From positions 496,001-560,000 of the forward strand of contig NZ_RCSU01000001.1 of assembly GCF_003991355.1 (NCBI RefSeq): a stretch of DNA of 64,000 bases, written 5' to 3'. A program made the translations under genes and the position numbers. This DNA comes from Pseudoflavitalea rhizosphaerae. GTDB taxonomy: Bacteria; Bacteroidota; Bacteroidia; Chitinophagales; Chitinophagaceae. This document shows positions 52,653 through 61,278 of the stretch, piece by piece. The stretch's first letter is position 1; the number at the start of each line of letters is the position of its first letter. The notes under the pieces are model-generated. The model was given only the letters and a program-made list of their open reading frames with translations, was not told the DNA's origin and ran no database searches.

Positions 52653-53984
52653 ATGAATTTTAGTATCGACAAACAAACACAGGATGAACTGAACCTGATG
52701 GGAAAATTCCGCCAGGGTTCTGTTTACCATTTATTCAGTCGTGTTAAAACGCAGGGGGGAGAGCGGTTGCTGGAGCAAATGTTCCGGCAGCCGCTTACCA
52801 GCCACCAGGAGATCAATACCCGCAGCAGCATTTTCCGCTCTTTCGGGGAGGCGGCAGTGGTATTCCCTTTCGATCCTCAACAGGTATCGCTGATGCGTGA
52901 ATTCCTGGATGCCGGCAGCAGCAAAAGCGCAGGAAGGATCCTCGTGAATGCTGTGGTAAAAAAAACAATGGCATCATTGACCCGCGACACAGCCTATAAA
53001 AAGAATTTGCGGGGATTGCAGGCCGCTATCGTAACACTGAACAAATGCCACAGCTTTCTTGGGTCACTGCAAACGATCAATGCGCCTTTTTCGGAACGCG
53101 TGAAGGAGATCAGTCAGTTGCTATCCGGCAAAGAGCTCACGGCTATCAGGGATACAGATATTTACAGGGCCTTACCATTAAAAAAACTGGTTTCGTTCAA
53201 CTATATCCTGAAAGTGAAATTCAGCAGGGAAATGGAAAACATTCTCCATTTCATTCATGAGACCGATGTATATATCTCGGTGAGCGATACAGCCCGTCAA
53301 AAGGAGTTCGGCTATGCAACTGCTTTCCCGGCTGAGAACAACCTGCTTGACGCTACAGGGCTTCGCCATCCCTGTATCGATGCAGCAATAGGGAATAATA
53401 TAAAAATGGATAGCAGCAGCAATATCCTCTTCCTCACCGGGGCCAATATGGCGGGCAAATCAACACTCATGAAATCTGTGGGCATCGGGATGTATCTCGC
53501 GCATATGGGATTTCCCGTGGCTGCGACAAAAATGGAATTCTCAGTAAGGGAAGGACTGTATTCATCCATAAATGTGGCGGACAATATCGGATTGGGCTAC
53601 AGTCATTTCTATGCAGAAGTAGTGCGGGTGAAACAGGCTGCAGACGCCACTGCCGGCGGAAAGAGGCTGATGCTCCTGTTCGACGAACTATTCAAGGGAA
53701 CGAATGTGAAAGACGCTTATGACGGCACACTCGCTGTTACGCAAGGCTTTGCTGAATACAGGGAATGTTTGTTCATTGTAAGCACCCATATCATTGAAGT
53801 GGGCGAAGCATTGAACGAGCGGCACAATATCCGTTTCGTTTACATGCCCACTGTTATGGAAGGACATAAACCCAGGTATACTTATCGGTTGAAGGAAGGC
53901 ATTACGGAAGACAGGCAGGGAATGATGATCATCGCCAATGAAGGCATACTGGAAATGTTGAATGAAGAGGCATCCGGGCAATAG
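52653..53984 (+). CDS. Short MutS-like ATPase, type 2 (protein B)
   Basis: 443 aa. Same core-plus-ATPase layout, with type-2 N-terminal wording: DELNLMGKFRQGSVYHLF and VKTQGGERLLEQMFRQPLTS. Walker A GANMAGKST (263-271), GYSHFYAEVVR, Walker B FDELFKGTN (343-351), STHIIEVGE and YTYRLKEGITEDRQGM. In place of the RGGAA of type 1 it has QGGER. It lies 33 nt after protein A. It most resembles protein C at 61279, whereas A resembles D. Probably forms a heterodimer with A, as MutS homologues do in eukaryotes. Confidence 0.87.
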   Translation: MNFSIDKQTQDELNLMGKFRQGSVYHLFSRVKTQGGERLLEQMFRQPLTSHQEINTRSSIFRSFGEAAVVFPFDPQQVSLMREFLDAGSSKSAGRILVNAVVKKTMASLTRDTAYKKNLRGLQAAIVTLNKCHSFLGSLQTINAPFSERVKEISQLLSGKELTAIRDTDIYRALPLKKLVSFNYILKVKFSREMENILHFIHETDVYISVSDTARQKEFGYATAFPAENNLLDATGLRHPCIDAAIGNNIKMDSSSNILFLTGANMAGKSTLMKSVGIGMYLAHMGFPVAATKMEFSVREGLYSSINVADNIGLGYSHFYAEVVRVKQAADATAGGKRLMLLFDELFKGTNVKDAYDGTLAVTQGFAEYRECLFIVSTHIIEVGEALNERHNIRFVYMPTVMEGHKPRYTYRLKEGITEDRQGMMIIANEGILEMLNEEASGQ

Positions 53985-54093
53985 AAATGCGTGCTGTGAT
54001 CAAAATCAGAACTAGTGTTTGGGGATCAGTCCTTTTTTTTATAATAGCAAGAATGAAAAATTGAAACATTAAATTGCAGCCCAAATACCCATT

Positions 54094-54954
54094 ATGAAAA
54101 TGTTGTTCAGGTGCTTTTGCAGCCTTCTACTCCTGCCTCCTGCGTTTCAGTCCTGTAATTCTGCCGGTCACCCATCCCCTCTTGCTGAGCAAAATACAGC
54201 ATTCGACCTGGAAAAGATCTACTTTACAGAAAACGTGCCTGTGCTCTATTCCAGCAATATCGAAGTGGAAGAAGGCGTCAGGTACGATAGCGCCCGCGAT
54301 GGACAACTCACAGACAACATGCTACGCTACAGGATCAGCAATACCATCACCGAAGCCCTGAAACTGACGGTTCCGCAGCAAGAATTTGGCTACCTGTTCA
54401 GAAGCCCGCAGATGGATAAACTGGCTAAATTCCAGAATATCTATTTCCAAAAACTCTCTACCTTAACGGACAAAAACAAAATACCTGTTGCTTATTATGC
54501 CGAGTCCGAGTTCAAGGATGCGAAAGAAAGGAAACAAGTGATCGAAGCCTTCAAAAAAGAATACGGTAATCCTGTCTATTCATTTCTCATCAGCTCTGAA
54601 TTCAACCAATGCTCATATGAATGGCAACTTAAAGACCGCACTATCCAGATTGAAACCTCCAATGGCATCAGTGTTACTTTCGGCGGCAGAGACACGGCGG
54701 CAAAGCAGACAAAATATTATTCGCTCCGCATGCTGATCATCAACAATCAATTCAAGTCCGCCATCCATGATGCGCATATCTATGAGTTCCCTGATAAGAT
54801 CATGTACGATGGCAAACTACATTCCTATAAAGATTTCCAGTTTGAGAAGAAGCAGGTATTCAGGGACCCATTCCTGCTGAACAGCACAAATGAAACATAT
54901 GTCAGGGATGAATTCGGGGAGTTCGACATCAACCGTGCGGCAGAAGACGAATAA
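54094..54954 (+). CDS. Lipoprotein of unknown function
   Basis: 286 aa. Lipoprotein signal MKMLFRCFCSLLLLPPAFQSC. The mature part has no domain I recognise: alternating acidic helices and strands (FDLEKIYFTENVPVLYSSNI; YFQKLSTLTDKNKIPVAYYA; VSFL-type core ...SFLISSEFNQCSYEWQLKD). It is 109 nt after the type-2 MutS-like gene and same strand, so it may be the last gene of that locus or independent. Cys and Trp content suggests a folded periplasmic or surface protein. Confidence 0.72.
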   Translation: MKMLFRCFCSLLLLPPAFQSCNSAGHPSPLAEQNTAFDLEKIYFTENVPVLYSSNIEVEEGVRYDSARDGQLTDNMLRYRISNTITEALKLTVPQQEFGYLFRSPQMDKLAKFQNIYFQKLSTLTDKNKIPVAYYAESEFKDAKERKQVIEAFKKEYGNPVYSFLISSEFNQCSYEWQLKDRTIQIETSNGISVTFGGRDTAAKQTKYYSLRMLIINNQFKSAIHDAHIYEFPDKIMYDGKLHSYKDFQFEKKQVFRDPFLLNSTNETYVRDEFGEFDINRAAEDE

Positions 54955-55037
54955 GATTGAGGAGCCTGGATTTTGGAGAACCATCTGATTTTTCATACTT
55001 TTCACTTACAGCTACACTTCAACGCCAATCATCAACC

Positions 55038-55130
55038 ATGAAGAATATTTTCCGACACGAAGTGAGTGAAGAGATCATTCAAAGGATCAACCCACTGCAA
55101 ACAGAAAGAGTATATAATATACCTGAATGA
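55038..55130 (+). pseudogene. Possible DUF1569 fragment
   Basis: A 30-codon frame (MKNIFRHEVSEEIIQRINPL then QTERVYNIPE) resembles the first residues of DUF1569 proteins, which begin MxSLFDxAVxxELxxRIxxL and run to about 150 aa. The frame stops right after this segment, and no continuation is seen in other frames. Probably a truncated remnant; it is too short to be sure. Confidence 0.3.
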
Positions 55131-55166
55131 AGCAACGATAAGTTGATCTTAGACGTTACGCATAAA

Positions 55167-55197
55167 AAATGGGGCTGACTTTTGGTCAACCCCATTT
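55167..55197 (-). terminator. Terminator hairpin after the GH16 gene
   Basis: AAATGGGGCTGAC (55167-55179) pairs with GTCAACCCCATTT (55185-55197) around TTTTG; on the minus strand the stem is followed by T residues. It lies 26 nt beyond the GH16 stop. The core GGGGCTGACT is shared with the ends of the hairpin element at 35376. Confidence 0.7.
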
Positions 55198-55223
55198 GCA
55201 TTAATTGTTTGCCGCTAATGAGA

Positions 55224-56024
55224 TCATTGATACACTCTTACCCAATCCACTTCCATCGTCTGCGGGAATATGCTGTCATCGACTCCCATCTTCCCACCCC
55301 AATTACCACCAATTGCCAAGTTCAGCAACAAATGGAAAGGTTGGTCGAATGGCCATTCCTTGTGCGATTTTTTCTCGTTATGAAAAGTGAAATAATGCTC
55401 TTTGTCTACATAGATCCTGATCTCATTTTCACTCCATTCCAGGGTATACACGTGGAAGGCTTCGGATAGGTCTTTGCGTGAGGTCTTTGTACCTTTCTGA
55501 GTTCCGATCACATGGTTGTAAGCTTCTGTATGCACGGTCCCGAATACAGAATCCGGCAGGTAACCTACATGCTCCATGATATCGATCTCACCACTTTCCG
55601 GCCAGCCTCCGTATTTCCAGTCGGTTGGCAGCATCCAGATGGCTGGCCATACACCGCGCCCTTTGGGGAGTTTCGCTTTTATCTCAAACCGGCCGTATTT
55701 CCAGTCACCTTTGTTCTTGCTCACCAGTCTTGCAGAAGTATACTTCGATCCGTTATAATCCTCTTTGATAGCAGTGATGCTCAATACGCCGTTCTTTACC
55801 GAAGCGTTCTCCAGTCTCTTTTCCGTGTAGTACTGTTTTTCATTATTACCCCAGCCGGCGCCGCCAACATCATAACTCCATTTGGAATTATCGGGCAATC
55901 CGGTGTAATTGAATTCATCGCTCCAGACCAGCTTTGCATATTTGCCGTTTTCGTCTTTTTGGGCTTTCATACATAACCAAAAAGTAACAGCAACAAGCGT
56001 CAGAATTATGGTGATCTTTTTCAC
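55224..56024 (-). CDS. GH16 beta-glucanase (laminarinase-like)
   Basis: 266 aa. Signal peptide about 1-20 (ITIILTLVAVTFWLCMKA; the Cys at 18 could be a lipobox). Catalytic motif GEIDIMEH (145-152): nucleophile Glu146 and acid/base Glu151, with the extra Met that is typical of laminarinase/lichenase members. Supporting blocks: WSDEFNYTGLPDNSKWSYDV, GRFEIKAKLPKGRGVWPAIW, PFDQPFHLLLNLAIGGNWGG. Hydrolyses beta-1,3 or mixed-linkage glucans. Last gene of a SusC-SusD-GH16 locus (28 nt after susD), which makes it a small beta-glucan utilisation system. Confidence 0.95.
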   Translation of the reverse strand: MKKITIILTLVAVTFWLCMKAQKDENGKYAKLVWSDEFNYTGLPDNSKWSYDVGGAGWGNNEKQYYTEKRLENASVKNGVLSITAIKEDYNGSKYTSARLVSKNKGDWKYGRFEIKAKLPKGRGVWPAIWMLPTDWKYGGWPESGEIDIMEHVGYLPDSVFGTVHTEAYNHVIGTQKGTKTSRKDLSEAFHVYTLEWSENEIRIYVDKEHYFTFHNEKKSHKEWPFDQPFHLLLNLAIGGNWGGKMGVDDSIFPQTMEVDWVRVYQ

Positions 56025-56052
56025 TATCTACTATTTAGTATAAAATAATCTG

Positions 56053-57768
56053 TTACTGGTATCCCGGGTTTTGATGATCTTTCATGGCAGGGTTACGACC
56101 TATAGCGCTTAATGGAATAGGCAACAGGTAGTTCTTGTTCTTGTCGAACTTCCATTGCGGTGCGCCTGAAGGAACGGCATTGATCCTTTCATAAGTATAA
56201 GCGCCGGGGCTGCCGGTGATCTTCATTCCGTGCATTACATGATTGAGATTCACTTCAGCAATTTCCCAGCGGATCAGATCGAAATAACGCTTACCCTCAA
56301 ATGCCAGTTCTACCCTTCTCTCCCTGCGGATCAGCTGTCGCATTTCATCCTGCGTGGCGCCGGGGTATACATCTGTGAAGGTTGGGATGCCGGCTCTTGT
56401 TCTAACCTCATCCAAAGCGGCGTATACAGAGGCATCCGGGCCTACTGCTTCATTTTGTGCTTCTGCATAATTAAGCAGTACTTCCGCATAACGGAAATAA
56501 TAATAGTTCTGGGCGCTGGTACCACCCTGGAAAATATTAACGGTAGTGTCCATGCGCTTTTTGGTGCAGTAACCGGTATTGGTATTATCTGTTGCATCTG
56601 CCAGATCGATGGAATTGTTACCGGATCCTACAGCGCTTAAGAATACTTCTCCGTTAAATGTGTTGCCATTGTACAATATCGATTGTTTGAAACGCGGTTC
56701 CCTGTTAGCGTAGGGATTATCCTCATCGTAACCAGAACCCGGATCATCGATGGCCATACCGTTTGCCATTGCATATTCATCTACCAATTCCTGTGTTGGA
56801 GTGGAGCCACCCCAGCTAAGCCATCTTGCGCCCACATTATTGGGGCCCTGGTAGCCGATGATATTGCTGCCTTTCTTTATGGTAAGGTATTCACGGTACA
56901 AAATACCTTCATTGTTAGCATTTCCGGTGGTAAAGAAAAGCTCATCGTATTTGGGGTACAGCGCATATCCCAATTGCATCACCTGCTTATTGGTAGCTGC
57001 TGCAGTTGCCCACCTGGTTTTATCATTGGTGGGGTTATTGCGTTTGCTGGCGAAGAAAACTTCCACCCATCCTTTAATGGTCAAAGCAGCTCCTTTTGTA
57101 ATTTTTCCTTTTCCATCATTACCATTATTGGCCGGCAATGCCGCTGCCGCTTCCCCCAGTTCTGTTTGAAGAAACTGGAAAGTTTCATCAAAACCTGCGC
57201 GGGGGTGAAAGATGGCATCACCGTCCTGGTCCCGCCTGTCTGGTTTTGTGATGATGGGAACACCACCATACAACATCCATAGCTGGTGATAGAAAAATGC
57301 ACGAAGCACACGCGCTTCTGCTATCTTTTTGTCCTTGAAATCCTGGGAAAGTGTTGTTGATTCTTCAACCCCCTGAATAAACACATTACATTTCCTCACT
57401 CTTGAATACAATGTGCCCCAGTCCAGCCACATGGTGGCGGAAGACCAGTCATAAAAAAGAACTGTAGATGGGTTGATGGTCGTTTTGTTCCGGGCTGTTT
57501 GCGAACTGATATTCCAGTTGAAGCCAGTCATGAGGTCATCCGTCCAGGAATCGAATGGCTCAAATATGAAATTATTCAGGTCAGGCAGATTGCTGTATAC
57601 ATCATTCAATACAAGGTCTGCCGATGATTCGGTGGCATAGGCCGTTGCGCCGTCTACCGCTCCTGTATTGGGTACTTCCAGGAAGTCGTCCTTTTTGCAG
57701 GCGGTAAATAAGGTAGCGCAAACAACGCCCACCATCAGAAGTCTGCTACTATATATTGTAAGTTTCAT
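56053..57768 (-). CDS. SusD/RagB lipoprotein (beta-glucan locus)
   Basis: 571 aa. Lipoprotein signal ending VVCATLFTAC then KKDDFLE. SusD features: ADLVLNDVYSNLPDLNNFIF, KIAEARVLRAFFYHQLWMLY, RYAEVLLNYAEAQNEAVG, LIRRERRVELAFEGKRYFDL, and the final HQNPGYQ. It is 23 nt after susC and 28 nt before GH16, so it should capture beta-glucan oligomers for the SusC partner. Confidence 0.95.
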   Translation of the reverse strand: MKLTIYSSRLLMVGVVCATLFTACKKDDFLEVPNTGAVDGATAYATESSADLVLNDVYSNLPDLNNFIFEPFDSWTDDLMTGFNWNISSQTARNKTTINPSTVLFYDWSSATMWLDWGTLYSRVRKCNVFIQGVEESTTLSQDFKDKKIAEARVLRAFFYHQLWMLYGGVPIITKPDRRDQDGDAIFHPRAGFDETFQFLQTELGEAAAALPANNGNDGKGKITKGAALTIKGWVEVFFASKRNNPTNDKTRWATAAATNKQVMQLGYALYPKYDELFFTTGNANNEGILYREYLTIKKGSNIIGYQGPNNVGARWLSWGGSTPTQELVDEYAMANGMAIDDPGSGYDEDNPYANREPRFKQSILYNGNTFNGEVFLSAVGSGNNSIDLADATDNTNTGYCTKKRMDTTVNIFQGGTSAQNYYYFRYAEVLLNYAEAQNEAVGPDASVYAALDEVRTRAGIPTFTDVYPGATQDEMRQLIRRERRVELAFEGKRYFDLIRWEIAEVNLNHVMHGMKITGSPGAYTYERINAVPSGAPQWKFDKNKNYLLPIPLSAIGRNPAMKDHQNPGYQ

Positions 57769-57791
57769 TGTGAACGTAATTTTGAGTTAGA

Positions 57792-60700
57792 TTAAAATTG
57801 TACCCTCAGACCGGCAGTGATTGCTTTTTGTGTAGGGAAGTACCATCCTCTTTCATTGCTGATCTCAGGATCAAAGTTTTCAAATGGCGTCCAGGTGATG
57901 AGATTCTGACCTGAGAGGTAAACAGAAACCATGCTCATACCCCACTTTGCGGTTAGGCTGGCAGGTAAGGTATAGGTAAGAGTTCCGGTTCTCAGTCTCA
58001 TGTAGGCAAGGCTCCTTTGCCAAAAGGTGGAGGTTTGCGTGGTGTTGGCGCTCGGAGTAGTGGTCATCCTTGGATATTTCGCATCACGGTTATCCGGTGT
58101 CCAGTAATCGAGTGCAGTAACAGGCGCATTTTTGTTGTTGTCGAATGCCCACGCAGCGCTGCTGAAGATCTGGATTTCCCTTTGACCCACTCCCTGGAAA
58201 AGCAGGGAAAGCTCAAAGTTCCTGTATCTGACATTGGGAGTAAATCCGTAGATAATACCCGGGTAACCGGTTGGGTGGCCCATAGCTATGCGGTCGTTAT
58301 TATCTATCACACCGTCAGGTTTACCATTTGGGCCGCTGATATCGGCATAGCGGATATCTCCGGGAAATAACTCTCCGGCAAATGGTTGTTTTGGAATTTC
58401 GTCTTTCAATACGCCAGGGCTTTTAAAATCATCTTCATTAAAGTACCCCAGCGCCTTGTATCCGAATTGTACCCCCAACGGTCTGCCGGTTCTCCTGAGA
58501 TTCGGGTTATCGAAAGTAGCAGGATCCTCAAAAATCTCCACCATCTTATTCCTGACATACGTGAAATTACCGGTGAAGCCTACACGCCAATCTTTATTGA
58601 TATTGTAATTACTGGAAAGCGTCAGCTCAAAACCACGGTTTTCCATAACACCTGCATTCACCTGGGCCAGGCCTACACCATATTCTACAGGCACCAAAAC
58701 ATTAGGTTCAATCAGCATGTTTGCCCTGCGTTCATAAAAATAATCGGCTTCAATATTCAACAGGCCATTCCACAATCTGGCTTCAAAACCGATATCGGTT
58801 TTTGCAGCCTTTTCCCAGGTGATATTAGGATTAGGTTCATTCCTTTCGTACAGACCTTGTGTTTGTGTACCATTCAGGATAGCTGAACTGCTATACAAGG
58901 TATAGCCTGTCTGGTATTGGTAAGGCTGATAGGGATTGCCTGGAAGGTTGGCGGACTGTCCCCAGGAAGCTCTCAATTTCAGTTCATTCAGCCAGGTTAT
59001 ATCCTGCATGAATTTCTCTTCCGACAAACGCCATCCTGCTGAAAACGCCGGAAAAAAGCCGAATCTTTTACCTGGAGCAAATGAGTAATGACCATCATAC
59101 CTGCCTGAAGCTTCGAGTAAGTATTTGCTGTCGAATCCATAAGTTACCCTGTACACAAGGGAGCGCTGTTTGGTGCCCATCGAATTACCATCGTTGGAAA
59201 GATCAGATTCCCCGCTTCCTCCAGCAAACAGTTCCTGGATCGGGAGATTATAGTTCTGCCTTCCTGCGCTGAATCTTTCAGAAGTTGTTTTTCTTGCTTC
59301 AAGCACCACTAAACCAGTAACAGCACTTCTTCCAAAATTCCCGGCGTAATTGATGTATCCCTGATAAGTGAATGCCTGGGTCTGCCTGTACTCCTGGCTG
59401 AAGGAAGGCAGGGAGCCAGGTAATATTTCATTATAAACAAGTGGATTTTTAGAAGTATCAACCGAATAATGCACAAATCCCTGGTACCAGCTTCTCCTGT
59501 TACTTACAATGCCGCTGTTGTCGGAATTGTAAGGGTCATAGGGATTAAAATCATAAGAGCCTACAAACTTTACACTCAATCCTTTCAGGGGAAGTTTTTG
59601 TTCGATAGCAACCTGGCTGAGCAATGTGTTACCTGTAATCCGTTGGTAGCTTGGATTGTCGTAGAAATTAGCATAGATATAAGGATGCAGCCCGTTGCTG
59701 TATATCAAAGGAGTGCTGTTGGTATTGGTATTGATCAGGTTCTCAAACAGGGATTGGTTATTATACCCGGCGCCGGTAAGGTTCCTTTTTTCAACGCGTC
59801 CATTCAACGACAATGAAACCAGGGTGGTTTTGGTGGCCTGCACCTGCATATTACCGGAAACATTATAGCGCTGGAATTTGATACCGGGGAACATGCCTTC
59901 CTGGTTCAGATAGCCAAATCCCATCGCATACCTGACAGCATCCGTACCACCGCTGAGTGAAAGACTATGACTGGTAATGAGTGTATTTTTAGAGATCATA
60001 TCACCGATCGGATCTATATTGGGGTATTTGTCAGGTTCAGATCCATCCCGAAACTTCTGCAATACTTCATCACTGAACACTGGACCAGCGCCTGCATTTT
60101 TGGCTCCTTCATTCTTCAGGAGTCCATAATGATAGGCGTCTACAAATTTTGTTTTGACTGTGGGATTCTGAAACCCAACATAGCCTTCATAAGCGAACAC
60201 CGGTTTACCTGCTTTACCCTGCCTGGTGGTGACCAGTATTACGCCATTGGCGCCACCCAAACCATAAGGTGCTACAGCAGCGGCATCTTTCAAAATGGAA
60301 ATGGTTTCGATATCAGCCGGGTTCAGCTGGCTGAAATTCCTTGGCACTCCATCCACAATCAGCAAAGGGGCCGTATTGCCATTGGTTCCAATACCCCGGA
60401 TCAGAATGCGGGAGGCATCATTACCCGCCTGGCCACTACCCTGGGTAAAGAGTACGCCGGCGGCCCTACCTCCCAATGCGTTGGTCAGGTCCCCTACGGG
60501 CTGGCTTTTCATATCGTTGCCCCTGATACTTGCAACGGAGGATGTAAGGGAAGTTTTCTTCTGAGTGCCATAGCCTACAATAACCACTTCATCCAGTTTA
60601 CCATCAGTTGATTCCAATGCAAATTCCTGCGGACCACTGGCGGTGATCACTCTTTCCAGCGTAACCATACCGATAAAAGATACTACCAGTGTGCTTCCGC

Positions 60701-60911
60701 TTCCTGGTACAGCAATCGAAAAGGAACCATCGGCGCCGGAGAGGGCAGATACAGCACCACCTTTTACAGCAATGCTGGCGCCTTGTAATGGCTCGCCGGT
60801 TAACTTGTTGATTACCTTACCGGTTACCTGTAATGCTTGAGAAAAACCGCTAAGAGGGAGAAAAAAGATTAGTAGAACGGTGCATAATAGCAATGTAATA
60901 TTACGTCTCAT
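57792..60911 (-). CDS. SusC/RagA TonB transporter (beta-glucan locus)
   Basis: 1039 aa from the ATG at 60911 (36 upstream in-frame codons are dropped because the signal peptide is MRRNITLLLCTVLLIFFLPL). No STN domain. Carboxypeptidase-regulatory-like domain about 28-105 (VTGKVINKLTGEPLQGASIA), plug with LDEVVIVGYGTQKKTSLTSS and DAAAVAPYGLGGANGVILVT (the SusC signature with YGLGG in place of YGARG), then the barrel ending ITAGLRVQF. First gene of the minus-strand susC-susD-GH16 operon. Confidence 0.95.
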   Translation of the reverse strand: MRRNITLLLCTVLLIFFLPLSGFSQALQVTGKVINKLTGEPLQGASIAVKGGAVSALSGADGSFSIAVPGSGSTLVVSFIGMVTLERVITASGPQEFALESTDGKLDEVVIVGYGTQKKTSLTSSVASIRGNDMKSQPVGDLTNALGGRAAGVLFTQGSGQAGNDASRILIRGIGTNGNTAPLLIVDGVPRNFSQLNPADIETISILKDAAAVAPYGLGGANGVILVTTRQGKAGKPVFAYEGYVGFQNPTVKTKFVDAYHYGLLKNEGAKNAGAGPVFSDEVLQKFRDGSEPDKYPNIDPIGDMISKNTLITSHSLSLSGGTDAVRYAMGFGYLNQEGMFPGIKFQRYNVSGNMQVQATKTTLVSLSLNGRVEKRNLTGAGYNNQSLFENLINTNTNSTPLIYSNGLHPYIYANFYDNPSYQRITGNTLLSQVAIEQKLPLKGLSVKFVGSYDFNPYDPYNSDNSGIVSNRRSWYQGFVHYSVDTSKNPLVYNEILPGSLPSFSQEYRQTQAFTYQGYINYAGNFGRSAVTGLVVLEARKTTSERFSAGRQNYNLPIQELFAGGSGESDLSNDGNSMGTKQRSLVYRVTYGFDSKYLLEASGRYDGHYSFAPGKRFGFFPAFSAGWRLSEEKFMQDITWLNELKLRASWGQSANLPGNPYQPYQYQTGYTLYSSSAILNGTQTQGLYERNEPNPNITWEKAAKTDIGFEARLWNGLLNIEADYFYERRANMLIEPNVLVPVEYGVGLAQVNAGVMENRGFELTLSSNYNINKDWRVGFTGNFTYVRNKMVEIFEDPATFDNPNLRRTGRPLGVQFGYKALGYFNEDDFKSPGVLKDEIPKQPFAGELFPGDIRYADISGPNGKPDGVIDNNDRIAMGHPTGYPGIIYGFTPNVRYRNFELSLLFQGVGQREIQIFSSAAWAFDNNKNAPVTALDYWTPDNRDAKYPRMTTTPSANTTQTSTFWQRSLAYMRLRTGTLTYTLPASLTAKWGMSMVSVYLSGQNLITWTPFENFDPEISNERGWYFPTQKAITAGLRVQF

Positions 60912-61278
60912 AAGCAAACAATTGTTGGCAGCTAAAGAATTAAGTTTCGATACAGATATAAAGCTATTCAAATTTGCTTTGATACTACTTCCAGGCACTA
61001 CGTCATCACTACGCCACAATCAACAAAAGCTGGAAAATGCACCACTTCAATGATACTTCATTTGATATTTATGGGATCTGCTGAGACGGTACCAACCGTT
61101 GAATAGTTGCCGGAAAGCGGGAGAATTAGTTTGGCGGGATGATATGGAGGTGGAAGATAAATGATTGCCGGAAAGAGGCATACCTGAGGGTAAGGGGGCG
61201 GCGTGAGTATGCGGGGCAGGATAACTGAAAGTAAACTGAAGGCTGGCCAACCACCAGCCTCCTTATACCAGCGCCGGA
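60912..61278. other. Intergenic region between MutS-like gene and susC
   Basis: 367 nt, both neighbours on the minus strand. It must contain the promoter of the beta-glucan operon, but I find no convincing TAnnTTTG/TTTG pair, and no repeat or RNA gene. Confidence 0.5.
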
